Below the pieces are notes generated by a model that saw only the letters and a program-made list of their open reading frames with translations, was not told the DNA's origin and did not search any database. Positions 1 through 7,342 of a DNA stretch of 23,766 nucleotides are shown here, in pieces; the stretch's first letter is position 1; each line of letters opens with the position of its first letter. A program made the translations under genes and the position numbers. This DNA is from Actinomycetota bacterium (GTDB lineage Bacteria > Actinomycetota > Thermoleophilia > Solirubrobacterales > Solirubrobacteraceae), in NCBI GenBank assembly GCA_005888335.1, contig VAWY01000158.1, forward strand, positions 1-23,766, written 5' to 3'.

Positions 1-644
1 ACCTCGCGGCGGCGGGCATCGCGGCGGTCGGCGCGGGCGCCTCGCCCGAGGCCGCCCACGCGCCCGTCGTGCTCGAGGCGGCGGGTGTCCGGCTGCGCGT
101 GGTCGCGGCGACCGACCACCCGGCGGCCTACGCCGCCCGCCGCGGATCGCCCGGCGTGGCCTTCGCGGCGCTGCGCCATTCCGGCCGACTGCCCGGGTGG
201 CTGCGCGACGCGGTCGCGCCGGGGCCCGACGCCGACGCCGTGCTCGCCGCGGTGCACTGGGGCCCGAACATGGTGGCGGCGCCGGTTCCCGCTGTTCGCG
301 CCGCGGCGCCCGCGCTGCTCGCCGCCGGCGCCACGCTCGTCGCCGGGCACTCCGCCCACGTCTTCCACGGCGCGGCGGGCGCCGTCCTCTACGACCTCGG
401 CGACTTCCTCGACGACTACCGCGTCCACCCCACGCTGCGCAACGACCTCGGGCTGCTGTGGTTCGTCACCCTCGACGCGGACGGCCCGCGCCGCGTCGAG
501 GCGCTGCCGCTCGCGCTCGACTACTGCCACACGCGCCCGGCGATGGGCGGCGAGGCCGACGTGGTCGAGCGGCTGCTGGCCGAGCGGTGCGCGGCCGTGG
601 GCAGCCGGGTCGAGCGCCACGGCCACCGGCTCGTCGTGGTCTGA
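1..644 (+). CDS. CapA-family polysaccharide/poly-gamma-glutamate biosynthesis protein, 3' part
   Basis: The reading frame is open from base 3, so the gene begins outside the window; only the C-terminal ~213 residues are present, and the stop is at 642-644. The family is recognised by VHWGPNM, GHSAHVFHG and LYDLGDFLDDY followed by LRNDLG, which match the C-terminal half of CapA-like proteins with a metallophosphoesterase-like fold. The His residues of VHWGP and GHSAH are the expected metal/active-site positions of that fold. In known systems CapA takes part in export or attachment of poly-gamma-glutamate or surface polysaccharide, but many actinobacterial homologues have no assigned substrate. 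No signal peptide can be judged because the N-terminus is missing. It is convergent with the SNF2 gene, 17 bases away. Family assignment is firm; function is inferred. Confidence 0.85.
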   Translation, partial: LAAAGIAAVGAGASPEAAHAPVVLEAAGVRLRVVAATDHPAAYAARRGSPGVAFAALRHSGRLPGWLRDAVAPGPDADAVLAAVHWGPNMVAAPVPAVRAAAPALLAAGATLVAGHSAHVFHGAAGAVLYDLGDFLDDYRVHPTLRNDLGLLWFVTLDADGPRRVEALPLALDYCHTRPAMGGEADVVERLLAERCAAVGSRVERHGHRLVVV

Positions 645-661
645 CGCTCGGCGTCCGCCCG

Positions 662-2824
662 TCAGGCCACCGGGCGCAGGTGCCGCACCGGCTCGCCGCG
701 CAGCGCGCGGACGACCTCGTCGACGAGGCCGTCGGCGTCGATCCGGCGGCCGTCGGTCACCGCGCCGACGACGCCGCGCTTGCGATGCAGGAGCTCCGCG
801 ATGCGCTCGTCGATCGTGGAGGCGGCGAGCAGGTACCACGCGGTGACGGCGTCGCGCTGGCCGATGCGGTGGCAGCGGTCCTCGGCCTGGTCGTGCAGCG
901 CCGGCGTCCACTCGAGCTCGAGGAACGCGACGTTGGACGCGCGCGTGAGGGTGATCCCCTGGCCGGCGACGAGCGTCGAGCAGACGAGCAGACCCGGGCC
1001 GCTGCCGTCCTGGAAGGCGCGGACGGTGGCATCGCGCGCGGCCTGCGAGTCGCGGCCGAGGAGGTGGCCGGCGTCGGGGAACCGGGCGAGCAGCGCCTCC
1101 TGGACCTCCGCGTGGTGCGAGAAGACGACGAGCGGCTCGTCGGACGCGAGGAAGTCGTGGATCCACGCGACCGCGGCGGCGAGCTTGCCGCGAGCGGCCA
1201 GCCGCTTGAGCGCGTTGAGCTGCGCCAGGCGCTCGGCGCGCAGCGCCGCGGCGATCTTGGCGTCGAGCTCGCGCAGGTCGATCGGCTGCTCGCGCAGCCA
1301 GGCGATGAGGTCGCGCTCGGCGAGGCGGTACTCGCCCTCGTTGTCGAGCGCCATCGGGACGACGACCTGGCGCTTGGCGGGCAGCTGCGGCAGGACGTCG
1401 CGCTTGAGCCGGCGCACGAAGCAGCGCCGGCGCAGGTGCCAGTGCAGGCGCTCCTCGCTGTCGGCGCCCTGGAACTGGCGGCGCAGGCGGGCGCCGCTGC
1501 CGAACTCCTCGAGCCGGCCGAGGATGCGCAGCTGCGGGACGATCTCTTCGGCGTGGTTGGTCACCGGCGTGCCGCTCAACGCGAGCCGCAGCGCGCCCTC
1601 GGGCAGCGCCGCCGCCAGCCGCCGCACCGCCCGCGTGCGCCTGGCGCGCGGGTTCTTGCAGTAGTGCGACTCGTCGAGGACGAGCGCGCGGGGCCCGCGC
1701 GACGCGAGCGCCTGGCGGTGGTCGGCGACGATCTCGTAGTTGACGATCACGACGTCGGCGCGCGGCGCCACGGTGCCGCGGCCGGAGACGATCGCCCGCG
1801 TACGGTGCGGGAGCCAGCGGGCGGCCTCACGCTCCCAGTTGAGCTTGAGGCTGGCCGGGCAGACGACGATCGCCGGGAACGCGCCGTCGGCCTCGAGCGC
1901 GGCGAGCGCCTGGACCGTCTTGCCCAGGCCCTGCTCGTCGGCGAGGAACGCGCGGCGCGCCTCGAGCGCGTAGCGCACGCCCGCCCACTGGAACGGCGCG
2001 AGCTCGCCGCCGGCCAGGCGCGGGGCCGGGTCGGGCGGCTCGGCCGAGCGCGACCGCGAGCGGCGCACCGCCTCGATCGCCTCGGCGTGCTCGGCGCGGA
2101 CGGCGGCCAGGAACGGCTCGGCCGATGACGCGACGGCGACCGCGTGCGCGCGCAGGAAGGCCTCGAGCGGCTCCAGCAGCCACGGGTCGATCGGCACGGA
2201 GCGGCTGCGCGCCTCGGCGCCGGGGAGGGCGACGAACGCCCGCGCGGCGTCGGGATCCCAGAGGACGTCCAGCCCGAAGCGCGGCTCGGCGACCGTGTGC
2301 TCGACGAACAGCACCGCGCCCGGCGGCTCGATGCCGACCTGCAGCCGCGTCGCGCAGCCCGCGGCGCGACCGTCCAGCCGGGCGCCGCGCTCGTCGAGCA
2401 GCGCCTCGGCCGCGGCCGCGCTGAACGGCAGCACCGCCTCGCGGTCGCCGAGCTCGCTCGCGCACGCCGCGATCGCCGAGGGCAGCTCCCCGGCGACGGT
2501 CCGCACGACGAACTGCCCGCCGCCCTCGCGCTTGCGCGTCGTCGCGCGGCCCAGCCAGCGCAGCTCGCACGCCTCCAGCCAGGCGTGGACCTCCTCGTCG
2601 ACGGTGAGCGCCGGCCAGCGGGCGAGGACGTCGGCGACGTAGGCGGCCGTCGCGTCGTGGCGCGGCACGCTCCACTCGCGCGCGTCCCAGTCGAAGCGCC
2701 GGCCGGGGATGGCGCGCATCGCGTCGACGAGCGCGGCGTCGTACGGGAAGGCGAAGACGACGACCGGCTCGCCGGAGGCCGCGACCCGGAGCTCGACGTT
2801 GGGCCGCGAGGGAGCGAGCTGCAC
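662..2824 (-). CDS. SNF2-family DNA translocase/helicase with HARP-like N-terminal domain
   Basis: A 720-residue protein if it starts at the GTG at 2824. Residues about 24-55 (FPYD, then IPGRRFDWDAREW) resemble the HARP motif of SMARCAL1-type annealing helicases. The ATPase core follows: Walker A DEQGLGKT (296-303), CPASL (322-326), DESH Walker B (384-387), SGTP motif III (417-420), and a C-terminal RecA lobe ending in QAEDRCHRIGQ (646-656). The expected role is ATP-driven translocation on duplex or forked DNA in repair or fork remodelling; that is family knowledge. The frame stays open upstream to 3052, but that stretch crosses a dyad array and looks non-coding. A good AAGGAGG lies 24 bases before the chosen GTG with no start codon at normal spacing, so the start is uncertain. 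Single gene, divergent from the dehydrogenase. Confidence 0.88.
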   Translation of the reverse strand: MQLAPSRPNVELRVAASGEPVVVFAFPYDAALVDAMRAIPGRRFDWDAREWSVPRHDATAAYVADVLARWPALTVDEEVHAWLEACELRWLGRATTRKREGGGQFVVRTVAGELPSAIAACASELGDREAVLPFSAAAAEALLDERGARLDGRAAGCATRLQVGIEPPGAVLFVEHTVAEPRFGLDVLWDPDAARAFVALPGAEARSRSVPIDPWLLEPLEAFLRAHAVAVASSAEPFLAAVRAEHAEAIEAVRRSRSRSAEPPDPAPRLAGGELAPFQWAGVRYALEARRAFLADEQGLGKTVQALAALEADGAFPAIVVCPASLKLNWEREAARWLPHRTRAIVSGRGTVAPRADVVIVNYEIVADHRQALASRGPRALVLDESHYCKNPRARRTRAVRRLAAALPEGALRLALSGTPVTNHAEEIVPQLRILGRLEEFGSGARLRRQFQGADSEERLHWHLRRRCFVRRLKRDVLPQLPAKRQVVVPMALDNEGEYRLAERDLIAWLREQPIDLRELDAKIAAALRAERLAQLNALKRLAARGKLAAAVAWIHDFLASDEPLVVFSHHAEVQEALLARFPDAGHLLGRDSQAARDATVRAFQDGSGPGLLVCSTLVAGQGITLTRASNVAFLELEWTPALHDQAEDRCHRIGQRDAVTAWYLLAASTIDERIAELLHRKRGVVGAVTDGRRIDADGLVDEVVRALRGEPVRHLRPVA

Positions 2825-2869
2825 CCGTACGACGGTAGCCGGGTAACGACCTCCTTCGACGGTGTTGAC

Positions 2870-2913
2870 CTTGCGCGAACTTCGTTCGCCCGCGAACCAG
2901 ATGTTCGCGCAAG
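2870..2913. promoter_or_regulatory. Nested inverted-repeat array (CGAAC/GTTCG half-sites) in a divergent promoter gap
   Basis: CTTGCGCGAAC (2870-2880) pairs perfectly with GTTCGCGCAAG (2903-2913). Inside the loop lies a second dyad, GTTCG (2884-2888) with CGAAC (2893-2897). Four half-sites therefore alternate: CGAAC 2876, GTTCG 2884, CGAAC 2893, GTTCG 2903. The site lies between the divergent SNF2 and dehydrogenase genes, so an operator for one or both is plausible. The half-sites resemble actinobacterial LexA half-sites, but the inner gaps are 3, 4 and 5 bases, and the only 4-base gap is in the opposite orientation (GTTCG-CCCG-CGAAC). Confidence 0.5.
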
Positions 2914-3003
2914 CGAGCGGGATCTCGCCGGCGCGCCGCGGTTGGCGCACGGACGCAGCGCGCTCAGCGCTAACGTGGCCGGCATCGCCGGGGGAGGAGA
3001 CCC

Positions 3004-4071
3004 ATGATCGCGGGTACACGCGACGCGATGTTCCGCTCCACCTCGAGCGCACTGGAGCGTGTCCCCAACGATGCCCGCCGGCGCGCGTGGCGGCTGCTCG
3101 AGGACGTGACGCGCCGGATCCCGCGGGCTGCGCTGACGGCGCCGATCGGCGGCCGGCTCCCGCTGCTGCGCCCGGAGGTCTCGCGCGAGCGGCTCGGCCG
3201 GGCGATCGGGGCCAAGCGCGCCCTGCTCACCGGGGCCACGAGCGGGATCGGCCTGGAGACCGCGTACGCGATCGCCCGCGCGCAGGGCCGGGTGATCCTC
3301 GTGGCGCGCGGCGAGGACCGCCTCATCGAGGTGGCCAGCCAGATCCGCGCGCTCGGCGGGTGGGCCGACATCGTCGCCGCGAACCTCGCCGACGCCGACG
3401 AGGCCGACGCGGTGGCCCGGACGGTCCTCGACCGCCACGGCGGCATCGACGTCCTCATCAACAATGCGGGCCACTCGATCCGCCGCCCACTGGCGCGCTC
3501 GTACGACCGCGACCACGACTTCGAGCGCACGATGGCCCTCAACTACTTCGGCGCGCTGCGCCTGATCCTCGGCTTCCTGCCGGGCATGCGCGACCGCGGC
3601 GACGGCCACATCGTCAACATCTCGACGCTCGGGGTCGAGATCGGCCCGGAGCCGCGCTTCTCCGCCTACCTGGCCTCCAAGGCCGCGCTCGACGCCTTCA
3701 GCGCGTCGGCCGCGCCGGAGACCGTCCACGACGGGGTCAGCTGGACGACCGTCTACATGCCGCTCGTCCGCACGCCGATGATCGCGCCGACGTCGGTCTA
3801 CCAGCACGTGCCGATGCTCACGCCGCGCGAGGCCAGCCAGCTCGTGCTCGAGGCGCTCGTGTACCGGTCGCGCTACGTCTCGACCCCCATCGGCCGCATC
3901 GGCGCGGTCCTCTATCGCATCTCTCCCGCGACGATCGAGTCGCTGTTCAACCTCGGCTTCCGGCTCGTCCCCGACGAGTCCGAGGCCGAGTACGCCGAGC
4001 GCGAGCGCGTGCGCGAGCGTAAGGCCGCCGGCGACCGGCACGACGGCCGCCGGCGCCAGCCCGTCGGGTGA
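3004..4071 (+). CDS. SDR-family NAD(P)-dependent oxidoreductase, similar to acyl-CoA reductase-type SDRs
   Basis: 355 residues from an ATG with GGGGGAGGAG upstream. The Rossmann fold shows TGATSGIG (76-83), NNAG (153-156), catalytic Ser in NIST (about 207), and Tyr222-x3-Lys226 (YLASK). An N-terminal extension of about 70 residues precedes the fold, and a charged C-terminal tail follows. The stretch SYDRDHDFERTMALNYFGA and the later MPLVRTPMIAPT are typical of the SDR domain found in actinobacterial and mycobacterial fatty acyl-CoA reductase-like proteins, so a lipid carbonyl or acyl substrate is possible. That is inference; only the NAD(P)-dependent SDR assignment is secure. It is convergent with the next gene (6-base gap) and divergent from the SNF2 gene. 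Confidence 0.88.
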   Translation: MIAGTRDAMFRSTSSALERVPNDARRRAWRLLEDVTRRIPRAALTAPIGGRLPLLRPEVSRERLGRAIGAKRALLTGATSGIGLETAYAIARAQGRVILVARGEDRLIEVASQIRALGGWADIVAANLADADEADAVARTVLDRHGGIDVLINNAGHSIRRPLARSYDRDHDFERTMALNYFGALRLILGFLPGMRDRGDGHIVNISTLGVEIGPEPRFSAYLASKAALDAFSASAAPETVHDGVSWTTVYMPLVRTPMIAPTSVYQHVPMLTPREASQLVLEALVYRSRYVSTPIGRIGAVLYRISPATIESLFNLGFRLVPDESEAEYAERERVRERKAAGDRHDGRRRQPVG

Positions 4072-4077
4072 CCGCCG

Positions 4078-4659
4078 TCAGCCTCCGCCGTTCTGACCGC
4101 CGCCGTCCCCCCGGCCGCCGCCGTCGCCGCCGTGCTTGTCATGACCGTGCCCGTTCCCGGAGGTCGGCGGCGACTGCTCGGCGGGCTGGGGCTGCTGCGC
4201 CGGGGCCGTCTCGGGCTGCTGCGGGGCGGGCGCGGGCGCGGCCGGACGAGGCCTCCGCTGCGGGCGGGGTCGCGCCTTCGGGACGCCCGTCGCGGCGATC
4301 GGTCCCACGTGAACCTCCGCGCGCAGCAGCGGGCGGGCGCGGTGGCGCGGCACCGAGCCGCGGCGGGGCGGCGCGGCGACCCGAGGCTTCGCGACGGTCA
4401 CGCGCGGCGCGGCCGGGGCGTCGCCCGTGGTCCTGGCGGCGACCGCGGCGACCGGGGCACGGGCGGGCCGATGCCGCTCCTTGACGGCGCGGCGCGCGCG
4501 CTCGGCGTGCGCGGCGGCGGGCCGGATGAGCGGATGCTCGACGATGGACGGCCCGGGGCCGGCGCCGGCGTCGCGATGCGTGAAGAGCAGGGCGGCGACG
4601 GCGCCGACGGCGATCAGCGCCGCCAGCGGAAGCGTCCGGGTGTGCACCTTCTGGGTCAC
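4078..4659 (-). CDS. Membrane-anchored Pro/Ala-rich protein with His/Gly-rich C-terminus, function unknown
   Basis: I chose the GTG at 4659 because GAGGAGG lies 8 bases upstream; an ATG at 4710 would overlap the GH8 stop but has no good ribosome site. The 193-residue product starts MTQKVHTRTL, then has one hydrophobic segment (about 10-26, probable signal anchor). A long basic and Pro/Ala-rich region follows, with a Pro/Gln stretch, and a tail rich in Gly, His and Asp (GHGHDKHGGDGGG). The tail could bind divalent metal, or the protein could act as a cell-wall spacer; both are guesses. It is the last gene of the polysaccharide cluster, 38 bases after the GH8 gene, so it probably belongs to that transcript. 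Low complexity makes homology recognition unreliable. Confidence 0.65.
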   Translation of the reverse strand: MTQKVHTRTLPLAALIAVGAVAALLFTHRDAGAGPGPSIVEHPLIRPAAAHAERARRAVKERHRPARAPVAAVAARTTGDAPAAPRVTVAKPRVAAPPRRGSVPRHRARPLLRAEVHVGPIAATGVPKARPRPQRRPRPAAPAPAPQQPETAPAQQPQPAEQSPPTSGNGHGHDKHGGDGGGRGDGGGQNGGG

Positions 4660-4697
4660 GGGATCGGCCTCCTCGGGGGTTGGCTTGGTGTCGGTGA

Positions 4698-5813
4698 TCA
4701 ACGCGCGCATGGCCGCAGCCGGTCGGTCGTGAGCATCAGGCGGCCGAGGGCGACCCATGCGGCGCCGTAGTAGGTCGGATGGCGGCGATCGAGCGCCTGA
4801 GCGGCGTCGAGCAGGCGGCGCATGGCCGCCGTGTCGCCGGCGGCGGCGGCCGCCGCGGCGGCGGCCACGAGCGCGACGGGGTGCTGGGACGACCCGGCCG
4901 GCGCACCGTCGAGTCCCCGCTCGACGACCAGCCGGCCGGGCGCCCGGCCGCGGAAGACCGGCCAGGCGCGCGCGGCCAGGCGGCGTCCCGCCTGCCGCCG
5001 GTCCTCGGCGAGCCGCACGAGCGCCCGCGGCGCGTCGAACGAGTACTGCGCGGGAGCGTCGACGCCGGGCGGCCCGGACGGGCGGACGAGCCCGCCCGCG
5101 TCGACGGTCGCCCAGTCGGGCGGCAGAGGCCGGGCCACGGCGGCGACGAGCGCGCGGCCGTCGGCGGCGGCGCGTTCGAAGGCGCCGTCGCCGCTCATCT
5201 CGCCGAGCGCCTCGAGCGTGGCGGGCGCCAGGTAGCTCGGGTTCACGGTCACCGGCTGCCCGGTCGCCCACGGCCCGGCGGCGAGCACGAGGCGGCCGCC
5301 GCGGCGCGCGGTCTCGCGGCGCAGGATCGCGCGCCCGAGCGCGACGCCGGCGCGGCGCAGGTCGGGCCGCGCCCGCCGGCAGCCGGCGACGAGCAGCGCC
5401 CGGGCGGCGTCGAGGTCGGCGTCGGTCGCGGCCTGCGGGTCGACGACGCGGCCGCGCTGCCAGTGCGAGGCGAGCAGCCCGTCGGAGCGGCGCAGGTGGC
5501 GGCGCGTCCAGCCCCAGATCGCGTCGAAGCGCCCGGTGTCGTCGAGCGCGGCGGCCACCAGCAGCCCGTACGCCTGGCCCTCGCTGACGGTGTCGTCGCC
5601 TTGGTCGAGGCGCCGCACCCGCCCGTCGGGGGCGGTGTACCGCTCCAGGAACGCTCGGCCCGCGCCGATCGCCGACGCCCCCGCGGCGGGCGACGCGACC
5701 TGCCCGCGGCCGCCGGCGCATCCGGCGCCGCCGAGCACGGCCACGGCGGCGAGCGAGATCGCCGCGCGCCTCATGCCGCCCACATCGGCACGGATGCCGT
5801 CGTCCGCATTCAT
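4698..5813 (-). CDS. Glycoside hydrolase family 8 enzyme (BcsZ-like), probable lipoprotein or secreted
   Basis: 371 residues; the ATG at 5813 overlaps the stop of the glycosyltransferase (ATGA), with GGAGG just upstream. An ATG at 5774 would give a protein beginning MRRAAISLAAVAVLGGAGC, a typical short signal with a possible lipobox, so the mature start may be there. GH8 features: SEGQAYGLL with Glu78 as predicted general acid, the DADLDAARAL segment (about 131-140), and YSFDAPRAL further on, matching the family's Asp-containing YDA-R motif. GH8 enzymes cut beta-1,4-glucans; in cellulose operons the GH8 member BcsZ trims or edits the nascent polymer. Translational coupling to a cellulose-synthase-like GT2 strongly supports that role here. 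The exact glucan is unknown. Confidence 0.82.
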   Translation of the reverse strand: MNADDGIRADVGGMRRAAISLAAVAVLGGAGCAGGRGQVASPAAGASAIGAGRAFLERYTAPDGRVRRLDQGDDTVSEGQAYGLLVAAALDDTGRFDAIWGWTRRHLRRSDGLLASHWQRGRVVDPQAATDADLDAARALLVAGCRRARPDLRRAGVALGRAILRRETARRGGRLVLAAGPWATGQPVTVNPSYLAPATLEALGEMSGDGAFERAAADGRALVAAVARPLPPDWATVDAGGLVRPSGPPGVDAPAQYSFDAPRALVRLAEDRRQAGRRLAARAWPVFRGRAPGRLVVERGLDGAPAGSSQHPVALVAAAAAAAAAGDTAAMRRLLDAAQALDRRHPTYYGAAWVALGRLMLTTDRLRPCAR

Positions 5814-7342
5814 GCGACCTCCCGCGCCAGTCGGGCCGTCCCCGCGCGCCGCCCGCGCGGCGGGCGCAGCGCCGGCCACGCGCCGGTCAGCAGGACGCTG
5901 ACGTGGAACACGGCGAACGCCGCGTTGTTGAACGTCGCCGCGTCGCGCGAGCGCGCGAGCCCGTAGACCGAGACGCCGAGCAGGACGGCGACGGCGGCGA
6001 GCGGAACCGCCACGGCGCGCGGCTGGCGGCCGGCCGCCCCCTGCTTCGGCGTGACCTTGAAGGAGCCCTTCCGCCCCGCGGCCGTGAGCATCGAGGCCAC
6101 GATGTGCAGCCAGAAGGTGCTGGCGGCCAGGGCCAGCGCGGCGAACGTGTAGGCGCCCGTGCCCGCGAGCGCCGCGGTGGACAGCGCGACGGCGAAGTAG
6201 GGCGCGAAGTGCAGCAGGAACTCCGGGGCCGTCAGGTGCGCGAGCGGCTGCACGCCGAAGAGGATCCGCACGAGCGGGAACGCCATGTAGACGAGGACCG
6301 TCCAGCCGGACAGCCAGTACAGCCCCGACAGGAGGTACTGGGCGCGCAGCCGCGCGGGCAGCCGGGCGGTCAGGATCCGCGGCAGCGCGGACAGGCACCC
6401 TCGCGCCCACCGCAACTGCTGGGTGATGTAGCTCGCCATGTCCTCCGGCCCCAGCCCGCGTGCGAGCACCATCGGCAGGTACGCGGTGCGCCAGCCGCGC
6501 TCGTGCAGCGTCAGCGAGAGCTCGAAGTCCTCGGTGACCGAGTTGGTCGGGAAGCCGCCGACCGCATCGAGCGCGGCGCGGCGGAAGACGACGTTGGTGC
6601 CGCAGCAGAAGGTCGCCCCGAGGCCGTCCTTGCCGCGGGCGATCGCCCCGAAGAACAGCGTCTGCTGCGCCCAGGCCGCGCCCGGCACGCCGGGCTGGTC
6701 GCCGTTGGCGTAGTACTGGGGCGTCTGGACGAAGGCCAGGCGCTCGTCGTCGTCGAAGTGGCCGAGCGTCGCCTCGAGGAAATCGGGCTCGACGACGTGG
6801 TCGCAGTCGACGATGGCCACGAACGGCGCGTCGGTGCGCGAAAGCGCGTGGTTGACGTTGCCCGCCTTGGCGTGCACATGCTCGTCGCGGCGCAGGTAGC
6901 CGACCCCGTGCCGGGCGGCGAGATAGCGCATCTCGTCGTCGTCGCCGTCGTCGAGCAGCCACACGCGGACGTCGTGGCCGCGCAGCGCCGCGGCCGCGGC
7001 GACGGTGAGCTCGACGACCTCGGCCGGCTCGTCGTAGCGCGGGATCAGGACGTCGACGGCGACGGGCGCCGCGGGCGCGCGGGGAAGGCGGACGCGCTCG
7101 TACGCGCACGTCCACCAGAAGCCGACGGCCTGCACGACGTTGAGCACCTCGGCGACGACGAGCAGCGCGTAGAGCTCGGGCTGCCCCACGCGCCCGGGCG
7201 CGAACAGCCACGAGAAGTACCAGGCGACGAGCGGCAGGCCGAGCGCGGCGAGCAGGCGCACGCGCGTGCGGACCGGCATGCCGGACGGGAGCGGGCTCCA
7301 GTGCGGCCGGCGCAGGCGGACGTCCCACGGCCGCCGGGTCAC
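5810..7342 (-). CDS. Cellulose-synthase-like processive GT2 glycosyltransferase (BcsA-type, no PilZ domain)
   Basis: 510 residues from a GTG at 7342 whose GTGA overlaps the previous stop; GGAGG lies 5 bases upstream. Two N-terminal membrane segments (about 28-48 and 57-77) are followed by a cytoplasmic GT-A domain with DDG (131-133), DCD (179-181), the processive-synthase motif TED (270-272) and QQLRW (308-312). At least four to five C-terminal membrane helices follow. The conserved KGSFKVTPKQ loop of cellulose synthases is present between helices. The expected reaction is polymerisation of UDP-sugar into a beta-linked polysaccharide with co-translocation across the membrane. It is shorter than BcsA (usually 700 residues or more), and no c-di-GMP-binding PilZ domain is visible, so direct c-di-GMP activation is unlikely. 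The polymer may not be cellulose. Confidence 0.9.
   Translation of the reverse strand: MTRRPWDVRLRRPHWSPLPSGMPVRTRVRLLAALGLPLVAWYFSWLFAPGRVGQPELYALLVVAEVLNVVQAVGFWWTCAYERVRLPRAPAAPVAVDVLIPRYDEPAEVVELTVAAAAALRGHDVRVWLLDDGDDDEMRYLAARHGVGYLRRDEHVHAKAGNVNHALSRTDAPFVAIVDCDHVVEPDFLEATLGHFDDDERLAFVQTPQYYANGDQPGVPGAAWAQQTLFFGAIARGKDGLGATFCCGTNVVFRRAALDAVGGFPTNSVTEDFELSLTLHERGWRTAYLPMVLARGLGPEDMASYITQQLRWARGCLSALPRILTARLPARLRAQYLLSGLYWLSGWTVLVYMAFPLVRILFGVQPLAHLTAPEFLLHFAPYFAVALSTAALAGTGAYTFAALALAASTFWLHIVASMLTAAGRKGSFKVTPKQGAAGRQPRAVAVPLAAVAVLLGVSVYGLARSRDAATFNNAAFAVFHVSVLLTGAWPALRPPRGRRAGTARLAREVA

Noticed and set aside
197..2128. Very long open frames antisense to real genes here and elsewhere (for example 5810-8947 as one gene, 1747-4041, 16805-18322).
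   Set aside because: High GC makes stops rare; their products are Arg/Ala/Pro-rich without domains and lie over genes with clear motifs.
2876..2907. Canonical actinobacterial LexA/SOS box.
   Set aside because: The CGAAC and GTTCG half-sites in the correct orientation are 3 or 5 bases apart, not 4.
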